DNA of 64,000 nucleotides from Flavobacteriales bacterium 34_180_T64 (GTDB lineage: Bacteria; Bacteroidota; Bacteroidia; Flavobacteriales; Flavobacteriaceae), in contig MAAR01000006.1 in assembly GCA_002162765.1 (NCBI GenBank), positions 147,430 to 211,429 of the forward strand, read 5' to 3'. Positions within the stretch are counted from its first letter, which is position 1. Every line of letters begins with the position of its first letter. The position numbers and the translations under genes were made by a program. The notes beneath the pieces were generated by a model that saw nothing but the letters and a program-made list of their open reading frames with translations, did not search any database and was not told where the DNA came from. Shown here piece by piece: positions 26,125 through 35,563 of the stretch.

Positions 26125-27252
26125 TTATTTTAATATGTCATTTTTAATTCGATTGTTGTAATATTCAAATGTAAACTTATGAATAAGTTCCTTTCTTGCT
26201 CGTAACAAATGGTTATATTCTATTCTTGATAAATTCAATACTTTTTTCAATTCCTTATTTAAATTATTTATTGTAAGCGAATCCAAAACGATTCCATTCT
26301 TACCATGTCGTACGTATTGAGCAATAGAGGACACATTCGAAACCAACGGTATACAACCAAAATTTATTGCTTCTGCAATGACCTTAGGAAAGCCCTCTGA
26401 AGCTGAAGAAGGCAACAAAAATACATTTGCTTTTTTATACACATCGAACACCTGATTCCTTGGTAAGAATCCATGAAAATGAAACTTCACACCAGAATTC
26501 TTAGTTAATTTTATAAAGTATTCTTTTTCTTCTCCATCACCAATAAAATGAACTTCATTAATTTTATTTTTGTCACTTTCTTCTAAATTATTAAATGCTT
26601 TTATTATACGTTCCACTCCCTTTTGACGTTCCAGTCTTCCTACAAAACAAAAAATCAATTTATCCTCTTTACTTTTATGTTCTATAGCTAAATCTCCTTC
26701 AATTAAATTTTTTTCAGTTAAGCAGGGATTTTCAAACGTAATACAATGTTTGGGTTGCATTTCCCATTGTCCATTTATTGTTACTTTTCTTGATTGTTGT
26801 TTAAGCATAAATCGCTGTATCGCATAGCCTAGAGGAGGTTGACTTTGATTCCAGTTACCTGCATATTTAAACCAACCTTTCTTTTTAATAAAAAGAGTAA
26901 GATACGGAATAAGAAATACTCCAATTCCGGTTGGAGCACGCAATTGAAACACATCAATTTTTTTCAATGTATTGGAGACAATACTTATAATTTTTGGAGC
27001 ATTTCTAATACTGTTTATTTTACTCGAAATAGATTTCCCCCCAACAGCTGGAATTGGCACAAATGTTATCCTATTAGACACATAAGGCAAAGCACTAGGA
27101 GGTGCAACTTTATCATACAGCATTGCGACATGATAAATTTCATCAAATATATCTAGCAGATGATTAATCTCTGTAATAGTCGGTCCCCAACCCAGTATAT
27201 TGCCATCTGGAGCTCTATAATGCTCAGTATGTGAAATAATCGCTAATTTCAT
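26125..27252 (-). CDS. Glycosyltransferase family 4
   Basis: 375 residues. The GT-B fold has N-terminal LAIISHTEHYRAPDGNILGWG, a donor-domain strand LIFCFVGRLERQKGVERIIKAF (about 195-216), VHFIGDGEE, and the GT4 E-x7-E-like segment SSASEGFPKVIAEAINFGCIPL (about 288-309). It is expected to add a hexose in polysaccharide assembly. The start ATG overlaps the upstream stop codon by 4 bases (ATGA), as do several neighbours, indicating translational coupling. Confidence 0.9.
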   Translation of the reverse strand: MKLAIISHTEHYRAPDGNILGWGPTITEINHLLDIFDEIYHVAMLYDKVAPPSALPYVSNRITFVPIPAVGGKSISSKINSIRNAPKIISIVSNTLKKIDVFQLRAPTGIGVFLIPYLTLFIKKKGWFKYAGNWNQSQPPLGYAIQRFMLKQQSRKVTINGQWEMQPKHCITFENPCLTEKNLIEGDLAIEHKSKEDKLIFCFVGRLERQKGVERIIKAFNNLEESDKNKINEVHFIGDGEEKEYFIKLTKNSGVKFHFHGFLPRNQVFDVYKKANVFLLPSSASEGFPKVIAEAINFGCIPLVSNVSSIAQYVRHGKNGIVLDSLTINNLNKELKKVLNLSRIEYNHLLRARKELIHKFTFEYYNNRIKNDILK

Positions 27253-28349
27253 GACATGATAATATTAATATAGCGCTGGATTATAATTTGCCAAGTATGT
27301 TTCAAAGCCCAATGATTTGCTCCCGATGAATATTTATTTTCATTTCGTAATATTTTATCGATTCCTTTTAAAAAGGCTTCCGTATTCGTAGGATCTATTA
27401 AAATTCCAGACTTATAATTATCAATGGCATCCTCAATTCCGCAATTAGTAGATCCTATTGCCGGAATCCTCAAATAATTGGCTTCTAAAATAGCAATTCC
27501 AAATCCTTCCACATCTCCTTCTTTTGTAACAGCACTTAACATCACAAATATATCGCATGATTTCAGATGAAATTGTAACTCTTCCTGAGTTAGCCGACCA
27601 TGAAATGTTACATGTTGATTAACTTTCAATTCTCTTGCTTCATTAATAAACTCTTTGGCCATAGTTGGCAATCCAACACAATGGTAATGAAGATTCGGGT
27701 AACTATTAATCAAAGCAGGTAGTTGCTTGATCACATTTAGTTGACCTTTACGCTCAGTCACGTTACCAACGGTTATCAATTTTGGATGCCCTTTTAATTC
27801 GATGATTTTAGATGAAATTGAGTTAAATTTTTCTGGATCAAAGCCATTAGGTATCACAACACAGTTTTCAAGAAATCGATCTTTAAGTAAAGATTTTGTA
27901 TGATTAGAAACGGCTATAAGATTAGAAAAACGTTTTAAAGATGCATTCACAAATAACTTAAAAATTCTACTAGAAAAATTCACTTCTGAGCCATGAAGAA
28001 CTGCGACATATTTTTTTTTATAAAATAAACTACTAAATGCCACAATCCATAAGGAAAACTTTCCAGAAGCAATAATGACATCTGCGCTTTTTATATTCTT
28101 AAAAAGTAATTCGATTCGTTTTAAATACATAATCCATCTCATGTGATTTATGCTTATACGATGTACATTAAAGCTTAAAACTTCATCAAAAATATTTTCT
28201 GTTCTTGGGTTTATCTCGCGTTGATCAGTAATAACATTAACTTGAAAATCACATGACTGTAAATGTTTAGCAAGATTAAAAGCATGATCACCAATACCGC
28301 CAGGTAATGGAGGAAACTCAGAAGTAACTACTAGTACGCGTCCATTCAT
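27249..28349 (-). CDS. Glycosyltransferase family 4
   Basis: 366 residues from the ATG at 28349, which follows the upstream stop by five bases; a TTG at 28358 is in frame but overlaps. The N-terminus VLVVTSEFPPLPGGIGDHAF has the glycine-rich acceptor loop of GT4 enzymes. The C-terminal half has LITVGNVTERKGQLNVI, HCVGLP and GDVEGFGIAILEANYLRIPAI with the catalytic acidic residues. The DVEGFGI variant is typical of PimB/mannosyltransferase-like GT4 members, but the sugar cannot be assigned. Confidence 0.9.
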   Translation of the reverse strand: MNGRVLVVTSEFPPLPGGIGDHAFNLAKHLQSCDFQVNVITDQREINPRTENIFDEVLSFNVHRISINHMRWIMYLKRIELLFKNIKSADVIIASGKFSLWIVAFSSLFYKKKYVAVLHGSEVNFSSRIFKLFVNASLKRFSNLIAVSNHTKSLLKDRFLENCVVIPNGFDPEKFNSISSKIIELKGHPKLITVGNVTERKGQLNVIKQLPALINSYPNLHYHCVGLPTMAKEFINEARELKVNQHVTFHGRLTQEELQFHLKSCDIFVMLSAVTKEGDVEGFGIAILEANYLRIPAIGSTNCGIEDAIDNYKSGILIDPTNTEAFLKGIDKILRNENKYSSGANHWALKHTWQIIIQRYINIIMS

Positions 28350-28354
28350 TACTT

Positions 28355-29695
28355 TCAATTTAAATTATCAATTAAAGCGCCTTGATTTAATTTTACACTT
28401 GATAATTGCCATGATTTATAGACTTGAAATAATATTATAGGTATTAAAAAAAACGAAAGAAACAAACCTAAAATTTGCAAAAGCTTATTTTTCTTAAATT
28501 GATACGGCATTATCGAAAATGGTATTGTTTTAAAAAGAGCCCTCTTAGCATTATTATTCCCAAAATATTTTCTAAAAAGATACAAAACGCTTGGTATTGG
28601 CCTTGGATCTAACCATTTTCTATTTCTAAAAGCGTCCCAACTCCCCATTTCACGAAGTCCTCCAATACTGACTTTTAAATGTAAACGCTTGGCATATGGG
28701 TTTGAAATGTTTAAATACCCATTTAAATAAGCTCTTAAGCCAAACTCACTATCACCCATGCGTTGCTTTTCAAACTGTCTGTCAAATAATCCAATGGCCT
28801 TAAAAACCTCCTTCTTAATCAATACATTTCCCGTATCCAATTGATCACTAACTCTAAAAAAAGAATAATGATCTGGAATTTTAGCACCAACTTTAGAAAT
28901 AGAAACTCCAGATGATATATCTGCATTAAAAAAATCGAGGCACTTTAAATGATTTGTTATCCAATCAGAATCAATTAAGGAGTCGTCATCAAAAAGTAAT
29001 ATATAATTCCCTTTTGAAGATTTTATAGCTTCGTTCCGAGCTTTCCACAACGCTTTTTCCTCTTGAAACCAAAAATGTAAATCTAAATCCCAACCCTTAT
29101 AAAAATCTTCATTAAATGCTTCTGTCTGATCTACGACAATTACTTCAAAATTTCTATAGTCCTGCTGTTCCAAATTTTCAAGAACGTCTTTTAGATATTG
29201 GTATCGATTGAGAGTTGGAATAATCACAGAAACCATTGGCTCAGAGTTAACTAAACTACTTGAAAAACGTTCATAATCTGAATATTTAAAATGATTTCTT
29301 GTAAAACTCTCTTGTACGGCATTTTTAGTTTTTATAAAAGCTTTGATTTCTTTAATTGGATTTTTAAAGGTTAGTACTCTAATTAAAAACACATAATACA
29401 CCCAGGCCTTATTAAAATTTTTTCTAATAAAATGATATTCATCTGACAACGGTAGATTAATATGCTTCCAAACAAACACACCAGTTCCATTTTCAGAATT
29501 AATATATCCCATTTGAAATGCGCGCCATGCCAAATCGTAAGTTTTCGATTCTTGAGATAGGTAATTAGAATCTTCTTCAAGTTTAAATCCTCTATTACAA
29601 ATATCATCAATTGTAGGAAAGTAATAGAAATCTTTTTTTGGTTCTAGATTAAAGTACCATATTGGTCTAATATACTTTAAAAATTTAAAAACCAT
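28355..29695 (-). CDS. Glycosyltransferase family 2 with N-terminal extension
   Basis: 446 residues. An unassigned N-terminal region of about 150 residues precedes a GT-A domain that starts MVSVIIPTLNRYQYLKDVLEN. The domain has the nucleotide-binding VIVVDQTE and the metal-binding LLFDDDSLID (DxD-like DDD) near residue 250. A C-terminal hydrophobic helix (about 410-430) suggests membrane attachment. The 4-base overlap with the neighbour indicates coupling. The N-terminal part (PTIDDICNRGF ... ENGTGVFVWKHINLPLSDEYH) may determine acceptor specificity; that is a guess. Confidence 0.88.
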   Translation of the reverse strand: MVFKFLKYIRPIWYFNLEPKKDFYYFPTIDDICNRGFKLEEDSNYLSQESKTYDLAWRAFQMGYINSENGTGVFVWKHINLPLSDEYHFIRKNFNKAWVYYVFLIRVLTFKNPIKEIKAFIKTKNAVQESFTRNHFKYSDYERFSSSLVNSEPMVSVIIPTLNRYQYLKDVLENLEQQDYRNFEVIVVDQTEAFNEDFYKGWDLDLHFWFQEEKALWKARNEAIKSSKGNYILLFDDDSLIDSDWITNHLKCLDFFNADISSGVSISKVGAKIPDHYSFFRVSDQLDTGNVLIKKEVFKAIGLFDRQFEKQRMGDSEFGLRAYLNGYLNISNPYAKRLHLKVSIGGLREMGSWDAFRNRKWLDPRPIPSVLYLFRKYFGNNNAKRALFKTIPFSIMPYQFKKNKLLQILGLFLSFFLIPIILFQVYKSWQLSSVKLNQGALIDNLN

Positions 29696-29699
29696 ATAT

Positions 29700-30437
29700 T
29701 TATTTATAAGCGATCGCTATTAAATGTGCAGTTCCATGCTCAGTTTCCTCGATTGATTTCGATTCGAATCTATTTACAATATTACCAAATATTGACTTTA
29801 CTAACCTCCACGGTTTTTTTATTTTAAAACTTTTTAAGCCCCAAACTCTATGTTTACCAGTCTTAACTGCATATTTAACTGAAACCTTATCGAAATGCCT
29901 TTCTAGTAACTCTTGAAGTTGTTGTCGTGTATAGTGCCTTTTATGATCGGGATTAAAATTAGGTGGAACGTTCTTTATATAGTCTCCATTAGGAGTTGTA
30001 AAATAAGCCCATCCATTCTCATTAATAACTTTTGAAACATTCTTAATAAAGATATCATCTTCTTCTACATGTTCTATAACTTCGACACACACCACGGCAT
30101 CAAATGAAGCATCTGATAGGGTAGATTTAGTCATATCCTCAATAATAATATTATTTATATTGCTTCGCACATTTTTAACCTTGTCAAGTAATTCACTCGT
30201 AAACCCAAGATTTAGTTTTTCCTGTACATTATTTTCTTGTGGCACATCAAGTAGCGTTATTTCAGCAGGGACATTTACCGTATAAGGAGACTTTCGGCCA
30301 CCCACATCTAGAATAGAAAATTTATTATTATTTTGTTTGGTTCTTTTCACTAATCTTACAATATCTTTTTGAGCGGTAACCAATAAAACTGGCATAATAG
30401 GTAATGTAAACCAGCGCATAAATTCGTATTTTGTCAT
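29700..30437 (-). CDS. Class I SAM-dependent methyltransferase
   Basis: 245 residues with a Rossmann methyltransferase fold. Motif I is FSILDVGGRKSPYTV (about 41-55; DVGG in place of the common DxGxG), motif II LLDVPQENN, motif IV SFDAVVCVEVIEHVEEDD and motif V GWAYFTTPNGDY. It likely methylates a sugar hydroxyl or a terminal residue of the polysaccharide. It is located between a glycosyltransferase gene and a broken methyltransferase gene. Confidence 0.86.
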   Translation of the reverse strand: MTKYEFMRWFTLPIMPVLLVTAQKDIVRLVKRTKQNNNKFSILDVGGRKSPYTVNVPAEITLLDVPQENNVQEKLNLGFTSELLDKVKNVRSNINNIIIEDMTKSTLSDASFDAVVCVEVIEHVEEDDIFIKNVSKVINENGWAYFTTPNGDYIKNVPPNFNPDHKRHYTRQQLQELLERHFDKVSVKYAVKTGKHRVWGLKSFKIKKPWRLVKSIFGNIVNRFESKSIEETEHGTAHLIAIAYK

Positions 30438-30513
30438 TACTCTTTTCGAATTATAAAATTGGATTGGAATATAATAAAATTTGAATCATAAGTAACTAAA
30501 AAATCAATAATTC

Positions 30514-30983
30514 TCATGTGTCTTCTTTATTAAAATTCCAAACTACATGATCATTCCTAAGCCCGAATTCATCAATGTTAGTATCGTTTAATTTATTTAC
30601 AAATAGCGTTTCTGTTGAAAAACCAGAGCTCTCAAAACGTTCATAATAATCAAATCTACAACTTCGACAATGATCATATTCTCTATGCGTTTTTTCATAA
30701 TCTTTGTAGTTTATGAATTCATCTTCGAAGGTCTGAGTATTATTTTAGGGAAGATTGGGACGCTTACCAAAGCATTTCCAATAGGCTTTAGCAATCTATA
30801 GACTTCATTAATTGCTTTGGCATCATATGGTATATGTTCAAAAATATGCCAAACAATAATTAAATCATTTGTATCAGTTTTAATATCTGTTTTTGTTAAA
30901 TCTTAATTTATATTGATGTGATTGAATTTAATAATATTTAATCGATCATAATTTGACATTTTGGTAACATATTTTCGAAATTA
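30514..30983 (-). pseudogene. Methyltransferase pseudogene inside the polysaccharide cluster
   Basis: Reading the minus strand from about 30983, the frame gives FRKYVTKMSNYDRLN, then an in-frame TAA, then DLTKTDIKTDTNDLIIVWHI with FEHIP and NEVYRLLKPIGNALVSVPIF. There the frame shifts, and the remainder (TFEDEFINYKDYEKTHREYD ... NKEDT, stop TGA at 30514-30516) continues in another frame. The order and motifs match the C-terminal two thirds of the intact methyltransferase at 43817-44602 (CNHVLEHV, NELYRVMKRGG, VPID, TYEDF). The 5' third is missing. It is a decayed SAM methyltransferase of that subfamily and fills most of the 565-bp gap between 30437 and 31003. Confidence 0.85.
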
Positions 30984-31002
30984 GTTAAATTCATATATAG
31001 TT

Positions 31003-32178
31003 TTAAACATTTTGGTGGTAAAAATCTTTAAATTGTTCTTGCTGAACCAGCAAATTGAATTCATCACGAACTCTTACTTGAGCATTTAAACTTATAACTT
31101 CTTTTGTCTTATTTGATAAATTTAAAACTTTTGAAATAGTCTTTGCCAATGTATAAGGCTGTTTACTTGGAACAACCCAACCCGTGTTTTCATTCAATAC
31201 ATTTTCCGGTAATGCCCCTCCGTCAGATACTATGCATAATAACCCCATAGATTGTGCTTCGAGAACAGCATTACAGAACCCCTCAGACTCACTATATTGT
31301 AAATAATAAGTGGAATTATTGAAATAATTAATAACTTCAGTGTGTGTTTTTCTGCCTACTAATTTAACGTATCGTGTTAACTCTAATTGTTTAATTAGAG
31401 CTATTAATTCATTTCGCTCTGGCCCATCTCCAATAATAGTATAGCTGAATTTAATTCCTTTATTTCTTATTATATGTAAAGCTTCGAGGGTATCCTTAAG
31501 TCCCTTTATCCAATGTAATCTTCCAATGGTTAAAAATTGAATTGTTTCAAAAGATTTTACATCTTCATTTTTAAACCTGAAGTGATCAATAGCCGGCCTA
31601 ATTATTTTATATGGAGTTTTTAGAGGTAGCTTTAAATCATAAGCTAATTTCAATAAATAGTTAGATATTGAATGTACCTGATCAACATTTTTCCAAACGT
31701 TCAAATAATAATCCTCATCTTCTCTCGGACTTAGTACTAGATCATATCCTCTAAAGCTTACTGCCATTTTAGCTCCTATGGTCTTAGGAACATGTTCGCT
31801 TTGAATAGCTATAGTTGCAAATCCAAAATGTACCCAATCTAAGTGTGACTTTAAAAGATGAATATTATTATATAGGTTTTTTACTATTTGGATCCAAGGT
31901 CTGTTTATTTTACGTTCAAGTTTTACAAATTTTAAAAACCTTTTTGGGAAACAAATTAAAAAGGATGTCAAAGTATAGCATACTTTTACAGACTGCCATA
32001 AGAAATTATTTATTGAAACTTGAGGAGCTTCAACAACTTGACAAATAGAAAACTTGGATTTGTTTTTTTGCACAAACAATATTACTTCAAAACCACTATT
32101 CATTAAACCTTTTATCTTTGATATGAAAAAAGTTTCCGAATAACTCGGTGCCACAGAAAGAACAATTCCTACTTTCAA
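31003..32178 (-). CDS. Glycosyltransferase family 4
   Basis: 391 residues. The N-terminus VGIVLSVAPSYSETFFISKI resembles the colanic-acid WcaL type (motif SETF with a following helix). The C-terminal half has FLTIGRLHWIKGLKDTLEAL (about 205-224), YTIIGDGPERNEL and SESEGFCNAVLEAQSMGLLC with the catalytic EGF...E pair. It should be a retaining sugar transferase. It overlaps the stop of the upstream SGNH-like gene by 4 bases. Downstream lies the pseudogene. Confidence 0.9.
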   Translation of the reverse strand: MKVGIVLSVAPSYSETFFISKIKGLMNSGFEVILFVQKNKSKFSICQVVEAPQVSINNFLWQSVKVCYTLTSFLICFPKRFLKFVKLERKINRPWIQIVKNLYNNIHLLKSHLDWVHFGFATIAIQSEHVPKTIGAKMAVSFRGYDLVLSPREDEDYYLNVWKNVDQVHSISNYLLKLAYDLKLPLKTPYKIIRPAIDHFRFKNEDVKSFETIQFLTIGRLHWIKGLKDTLEALHIIRNKGIKFSYTIIGDGPERNELIALIKQLELTRYVKLVGRKTHTEVINYFNNSTYYLQYSESEGFCNAVLEAQSMGLLCIVSDGGALPENVLNENTGWVVPSKQPYTLAKTISKVLNLSNKTKEVISLNAQVRVRDEFNLLVQQEQFKDFYHQNV

Positions 32179-33101
32179 AGCTTTTCTTTTTTAATGAGTT
32201 CGGCAATAATTTTTGAAACCTCTTGACCAGATTCATAATTGAGGTGATGTCCATCTGTATATTTATAGTTATTACGTGATGGCATCAGGTTAATATAGGG
32301 CGCATTTAACATTCGACTAATATCCATTATTTCAGAATCAAACCTCGGTAACAAACCATTCTCTATAGTCAACATTTCTTCATTTATAGGCAATCTTACC
32401 AAGTATACTGATCCATGCTCCTGCAAAAATTGAATAGTTTTCATTAAAAAGTCCATTCTTATATTTGACTTTCCTTCATATTCATTCCTAATATTTTTAT
32501 AACTTTTGACAGTACTTTTAATTCTGCTAATTGTTCTTTCAGGACTATCTTCTAGTTTTACTTCAAACCATCCATCGTTATGTACAAATAATGTTTCTCC
32601 ATGGTGATTTTTTCCTTTTTTAGTCAAAATTTCAACATATCTACCATTATAATAATTTAACAAATACGTTAGATTAGGATTAGAATTGGGATTCTCGACC
32701 TCACCTAGAAAAGAATCCTGTTCCTTAAAATAAGTCAAATCCAAGACTTCTCCTTTCTGCTTACAAATACTCCATGGATTAACTTCAACGAGAAATATGC
32801 CATTTGAAGTATTGGAATCCAATTTTTTTTGAATACTGCTTAGGTATGGTTTACCATAAGGCGTATGGACACGAGAAAACGCATAATTATAAATCGACAA
32901 ATTCGAAATCAAATTATTAATTACTTTGGGCTGTATTCCTTGAGCAGCTCTTGATGACCCTATAATAAGTGCATTTTGCTTTTTAGTAGTAAACTTAGTA
33001 TAAAAAGCATCCGTATGACCATCCGCTTGGCTGAGAATTAAGTACGAACTAATTCCAAATAGTATCAAAAATAAAACAATATGTGTTAAAAAACGTTTCA
33101 T
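32175..33101 (-). CDS. SGNH-like membrane-anchored protein, O-acylation partner
   Basis: 308 residues. An N-terminal signal-anchor helix (about 5-23) is followed by an extracytoplasmic domain with IIGSSRAAQG (about 46-55, the GDS-like nucleophile block with Ser) and a C-terminal DGHHLNYESG (about 285-294, the D-x2-H block). This is the arrangement of AlgJ/AlgX/DltD-type SGNH partners of membrane-bound O-acyltransferases. It abuts the MBOAT gene directly upstream, with no bases between them. It probably receives acyl groups outside the membrane and transfers them to the polysaccharide. Confidence 0.75.
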   Translation of the reverse strand: MKRFLTHIVLFLILFGISSYLILSQADGHTDAFYTKFTTKKQNALIIGSSRAAQGIQPKVINNLISNLSIYNYAFSRVHTPYGKPYLSSIQKKLDSNTSNGIFLVEVNPWSICKQKGEVLDLTYFKEQDSFLGEVENPNSNPNLTYLLNYYNGRYVEILTKKGKNHHGETLFVHNDGWFEVKLEDSPERTISRIKSTVKSYKNIRNEYEGKSNIRMDFLMKTIQFLQEHGSVYLVRLPINEEMLTIENGLLPRFDSEIMDISRMLNAPYINLMPSRNNYKYTDGHHLNYESGQEVSKIIAELIKKEKL

Positions 33102-34538
33102 TTAAAATTGAAAATAAATAAATTCTTGTTCTTTTCCTCCGTATAAAAATATCGTCATCGCAATTAAATAATAAATAAACAATCTAATAATGCGTGGAAA
33201 TCTAAACCATAAAGTCTGGATTGCATACAATTGTCGCCTACCTGCCCATTCGATCAAAATAAATATGAAAATTAATACAAATAAAAATGTTGGTCTAATT
33301 TCTGGAATGTTGAATAAAGAAACATCTACTAATCGCGATATGTATTGCGTAGCATGATTCAATGAATCAGCTCTAAAGAAAATCCAAGCGATTACAGTTA
33401 TTATAAATGTGAATAGCATTCCAAAACTCTCCTTTAAATTTGGAAAAATCTTAAACTCAGCAACCACATTGGTATTGACTCTATTTCTTTTAACAATTAA
33501 TAATGGTAAAAAGTATAAAGCATTTAATCCTCCCCAAACTATAAATGTCCAATTCGCACCATGCCAAAATCCGCTCACCAAAAAAATAATAAATACATTT
33601 CGAATTTTATTCCATATCGAGCCACGTGAGCCTCCCAATGGGATATACACATAATCACGAAACCAAGTAGATAATGAAATATGCCAGCGTCTCCAAAACT
33701 CAGCTATATCTCTTGAAAAATAAGGAAATGCAAAATTTTGTTTCAAATTAAAACCAAACAAACGTGAAGTTCCTATAGCGATATCAGAATAGCCAGAAAA
33801 GTCTCCATATATTTGAAAGGCAAAAAAGACAGCTCCTAAAAACAAAGTGCTCGCTCCATAATCAGCATAATTATCGAATATTGTATTCACGAAGTACGCA
33901 CAATTATCAGCGATAACTATTTTTTTAAATAACCCCCACAATATCTGTCTTAAGCCGTCGACGGCATTGTCGTATTTAAAAGAACGTTTTTTATAAAACT
34001 GAGGCAGCAAATTAGTCGCACGCTCTATTGGACCTGCAACCAATTGTGGAAAGAAACTCACAAAAGCACCAAAAGCAACGAAATCGTTAGTCGGTTTTAA
34101 TTTTCTCTTATAAATATCAATAGTATAACTTAATGTCTGAAACGTATAAAAGCTAATCCCAACGGGTAAAATTATATTTAATGTATTGGGTTGAATTTCA
34201 TTTCCAAAAAACGAAAACGCATTGACAAAATTATCAACGAAAAAATTGTAATATTTAAAAAACCCTAAGAATCCGATATTTACAAGAATACTCGTCCATA
34301 GTAACAGTTTTCGCTTAGACTTTTTTTCAGATTTCGCCAATTGTAATCCAATTGAATAATCAACAAGGGTACTAAATACAATCAAGGCTAGAAATCGATA
34401 ATCCCACCAACCATAAAAAACGTAACTCGAAACTAGAATTAAAATATTCTGAATTTTCAGATTTCTTTGCGTCACAAACCAATACAACACGAATACTATT
34501 GGTAAAAAAATGGCGAAATCTAATGAATTAAATAACAT
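33102..34538 (-). CDS. MBOAT-family membrane-bound O-acyltransferase (AlgI/DltB type)
   Basis: 478 residues with about 11 predicted membrane helices. The family segments are present: FFPQLVAGPIERATNLLPQF, DFSGYSDIAIGTSRLFGF, WRRWHISLSTWFRDYVYIPL and FLVSGFWHGANWTFIVWGG. The catalytic His is expected at about residue 327. AlgI-type proteins move an acetyl or other acyl group across the inner membrane for O-acylation of an exocellular polysaccharide. The gene is flanked on both sides by SGNH-like genes, forming an acylation module in the cluster. Confidence 0.94.
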   Translation of the reverse strand: MLFNSLDFAIFLPIVFVLYWFVTQRNLKIQNILILVSSYVFYGWWDYRFLALIVFSTLVDYSIGLQLAKSEKKSKRKLLLWTSILVNIGFLGFFKYYNFFVDNFVNAFSFFGNEIQPNTLNIILPVGISFYTFQTLSYTIDIYKRKLKPTNDFVAFGAFVSFFPQLVAGPIERATNLLPQFYKKRSFKYDNAVDGLRQILWGLFKKIVIADNCAYFVNTIFDNYADYGASTLFLGAVFFAFQIYGDFSGYSDIAIGTSRLFGFNLKQNFAFPYFSRDIAEFWRRWHISLSTWFRDYVYIPLGGSRGSIWNKIRNVFIIFLVSGFWHGANWTFIVWGGLNALYFLPLLIVKRNRVNTNVVAEFKIFPNLKESFGMLFTFIITVIAWIFFRADSLNHATQYISRLVDVSLFNIPEIRPTFLFVLIFIFILIEWAGRRQLYAIQTLWFRFPRIIRLFIYYLIAMTIFLYGGKEQEFIYFQF

Positions 34539-34569
34539 ACGTTATTGATTAAATTATACAATATACACT

Positions 34570-35559
34570 CTAGTTGGCCTTGTCTAAAATATATTCTTTT
34601 AAATCATTGGCTAGTTTTTCACTAAACAATTTGGATCCTTTAGCATTTAAATGCTGACTATTATAAAACAAACTTTGATCATAACACAATGAATCTGACG
34701 AATAATTTAAAAATGGAATTCGATGTTTATTCGAGATGGCAGTATAAGTATTCATTAATTCATCTCTGTTTTTTACAAATTCTTGCCCTTCTATATATTC
34801 TGGACTATAAATCATTATAACTTTAATATCAAGTTCTGTACACTCCTTTAAAAATTGATGCATTAAATCTACATAGGGTTGATGCTTAAATACTTCATAA
34901 TACTCCATTTTAGACTTAGCTTTTTCAAAATCTACTGTCCATGTCCTTCCAACAGCTCTATATCCTTTTCGTCTAAAACTAGAGTCACTAAACGGGCGAC
35001 TTTTATCTCTTAGAGCTTCCTTTACATCTTCAGTTCTTCCATAATACCTAAATAAAGGCATATTATAATCTAACCAACTAAAACCCTTATATTCAGAAGT
35101 ATATTGACGAATTTCTTGATTTAGAATGAATGGGGAAAATTGCTTAGAATTATAAAAATCATCATTAGGATTTATGGCAAAAATATCTTCATATTTAGAT
35201 AGGGTAAACACATCTACCGATAAAAGGATAACTTTTGGTTTTGGATTATTTTTTAAAAGTAACTTATGTCTTAAATGTTGAAACCAAAAAAAATGCCCAT
35301 CAATACCAAAATTATAGGCGGAAATTTTTAAACTATCTTGAATTACTGTAGGGTCAAAATGCACCCATGCTCTCGAAGACCCATAAATATAAAGATCTTC
35401 TGAAATATCTCCTTCTAAAATCTGATTCCAAATGAATGTTTCACCTTGAGCATATCGATCTGATGTTCTAAGTCCTACAGATATTAAATAATCTATCACC
35501 AAAGACATCAATAAAATTGGCACAAAAAAAAACAGAATTTTTTTAAAAAATAATCGCAT
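34570..35559 (-). CDS. SGNH-like membrane-anchored protein, second O-acylation partner
   Basis: 329 residues. The N-terminal membrane helix (about 8-28) is followed by YIYGSSRAWVHFDPTVI (Ser in GSSR, about 58-62) and a C-terminal block YNSQHLNAKGSKLF (His at about residue 308). The two blocks have the same spacing as in the first SGNH-like protein, 1.5 kb downstream. The C-terminal block lacks the canonical Asp just before the His (QHL in place of DxxH), so catalytic activity is less certain. It lies 31 bp upstream of the MBOAT gene. Confidence 0.75.
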   Translation of the reverse strand: MRLFFKKILFFFVPILLMSLVIDYLISVGLRTSDRYAQGETFIWNQILEGDISEDLYIYGSSRAWVHFDPTVIQDSLKISAYNFGIDGHFFWFQHLRHKLLLKNNPKPKVILLSVDVFTLSKYEDIFAINPNDDFYNSKQFSPFILNQEIRQYTSEYKGFSWLDYNMPLFRYYGRTEDVKEALRDKSRPFSDSSFRRKGYRAVGRTWTVDFEKAKSKMEYYEVFKHQPYVDLMHQFLKECTELDIKVIMIYSPEYIEGQEFVKNRDELMNTYTAISNKHRIPFLNYSSDSLCYDQSLFYNSQHLNAKGSKLFSEKLANDLKEYILDKAN

Positions 35560-35563
35560 TTAA

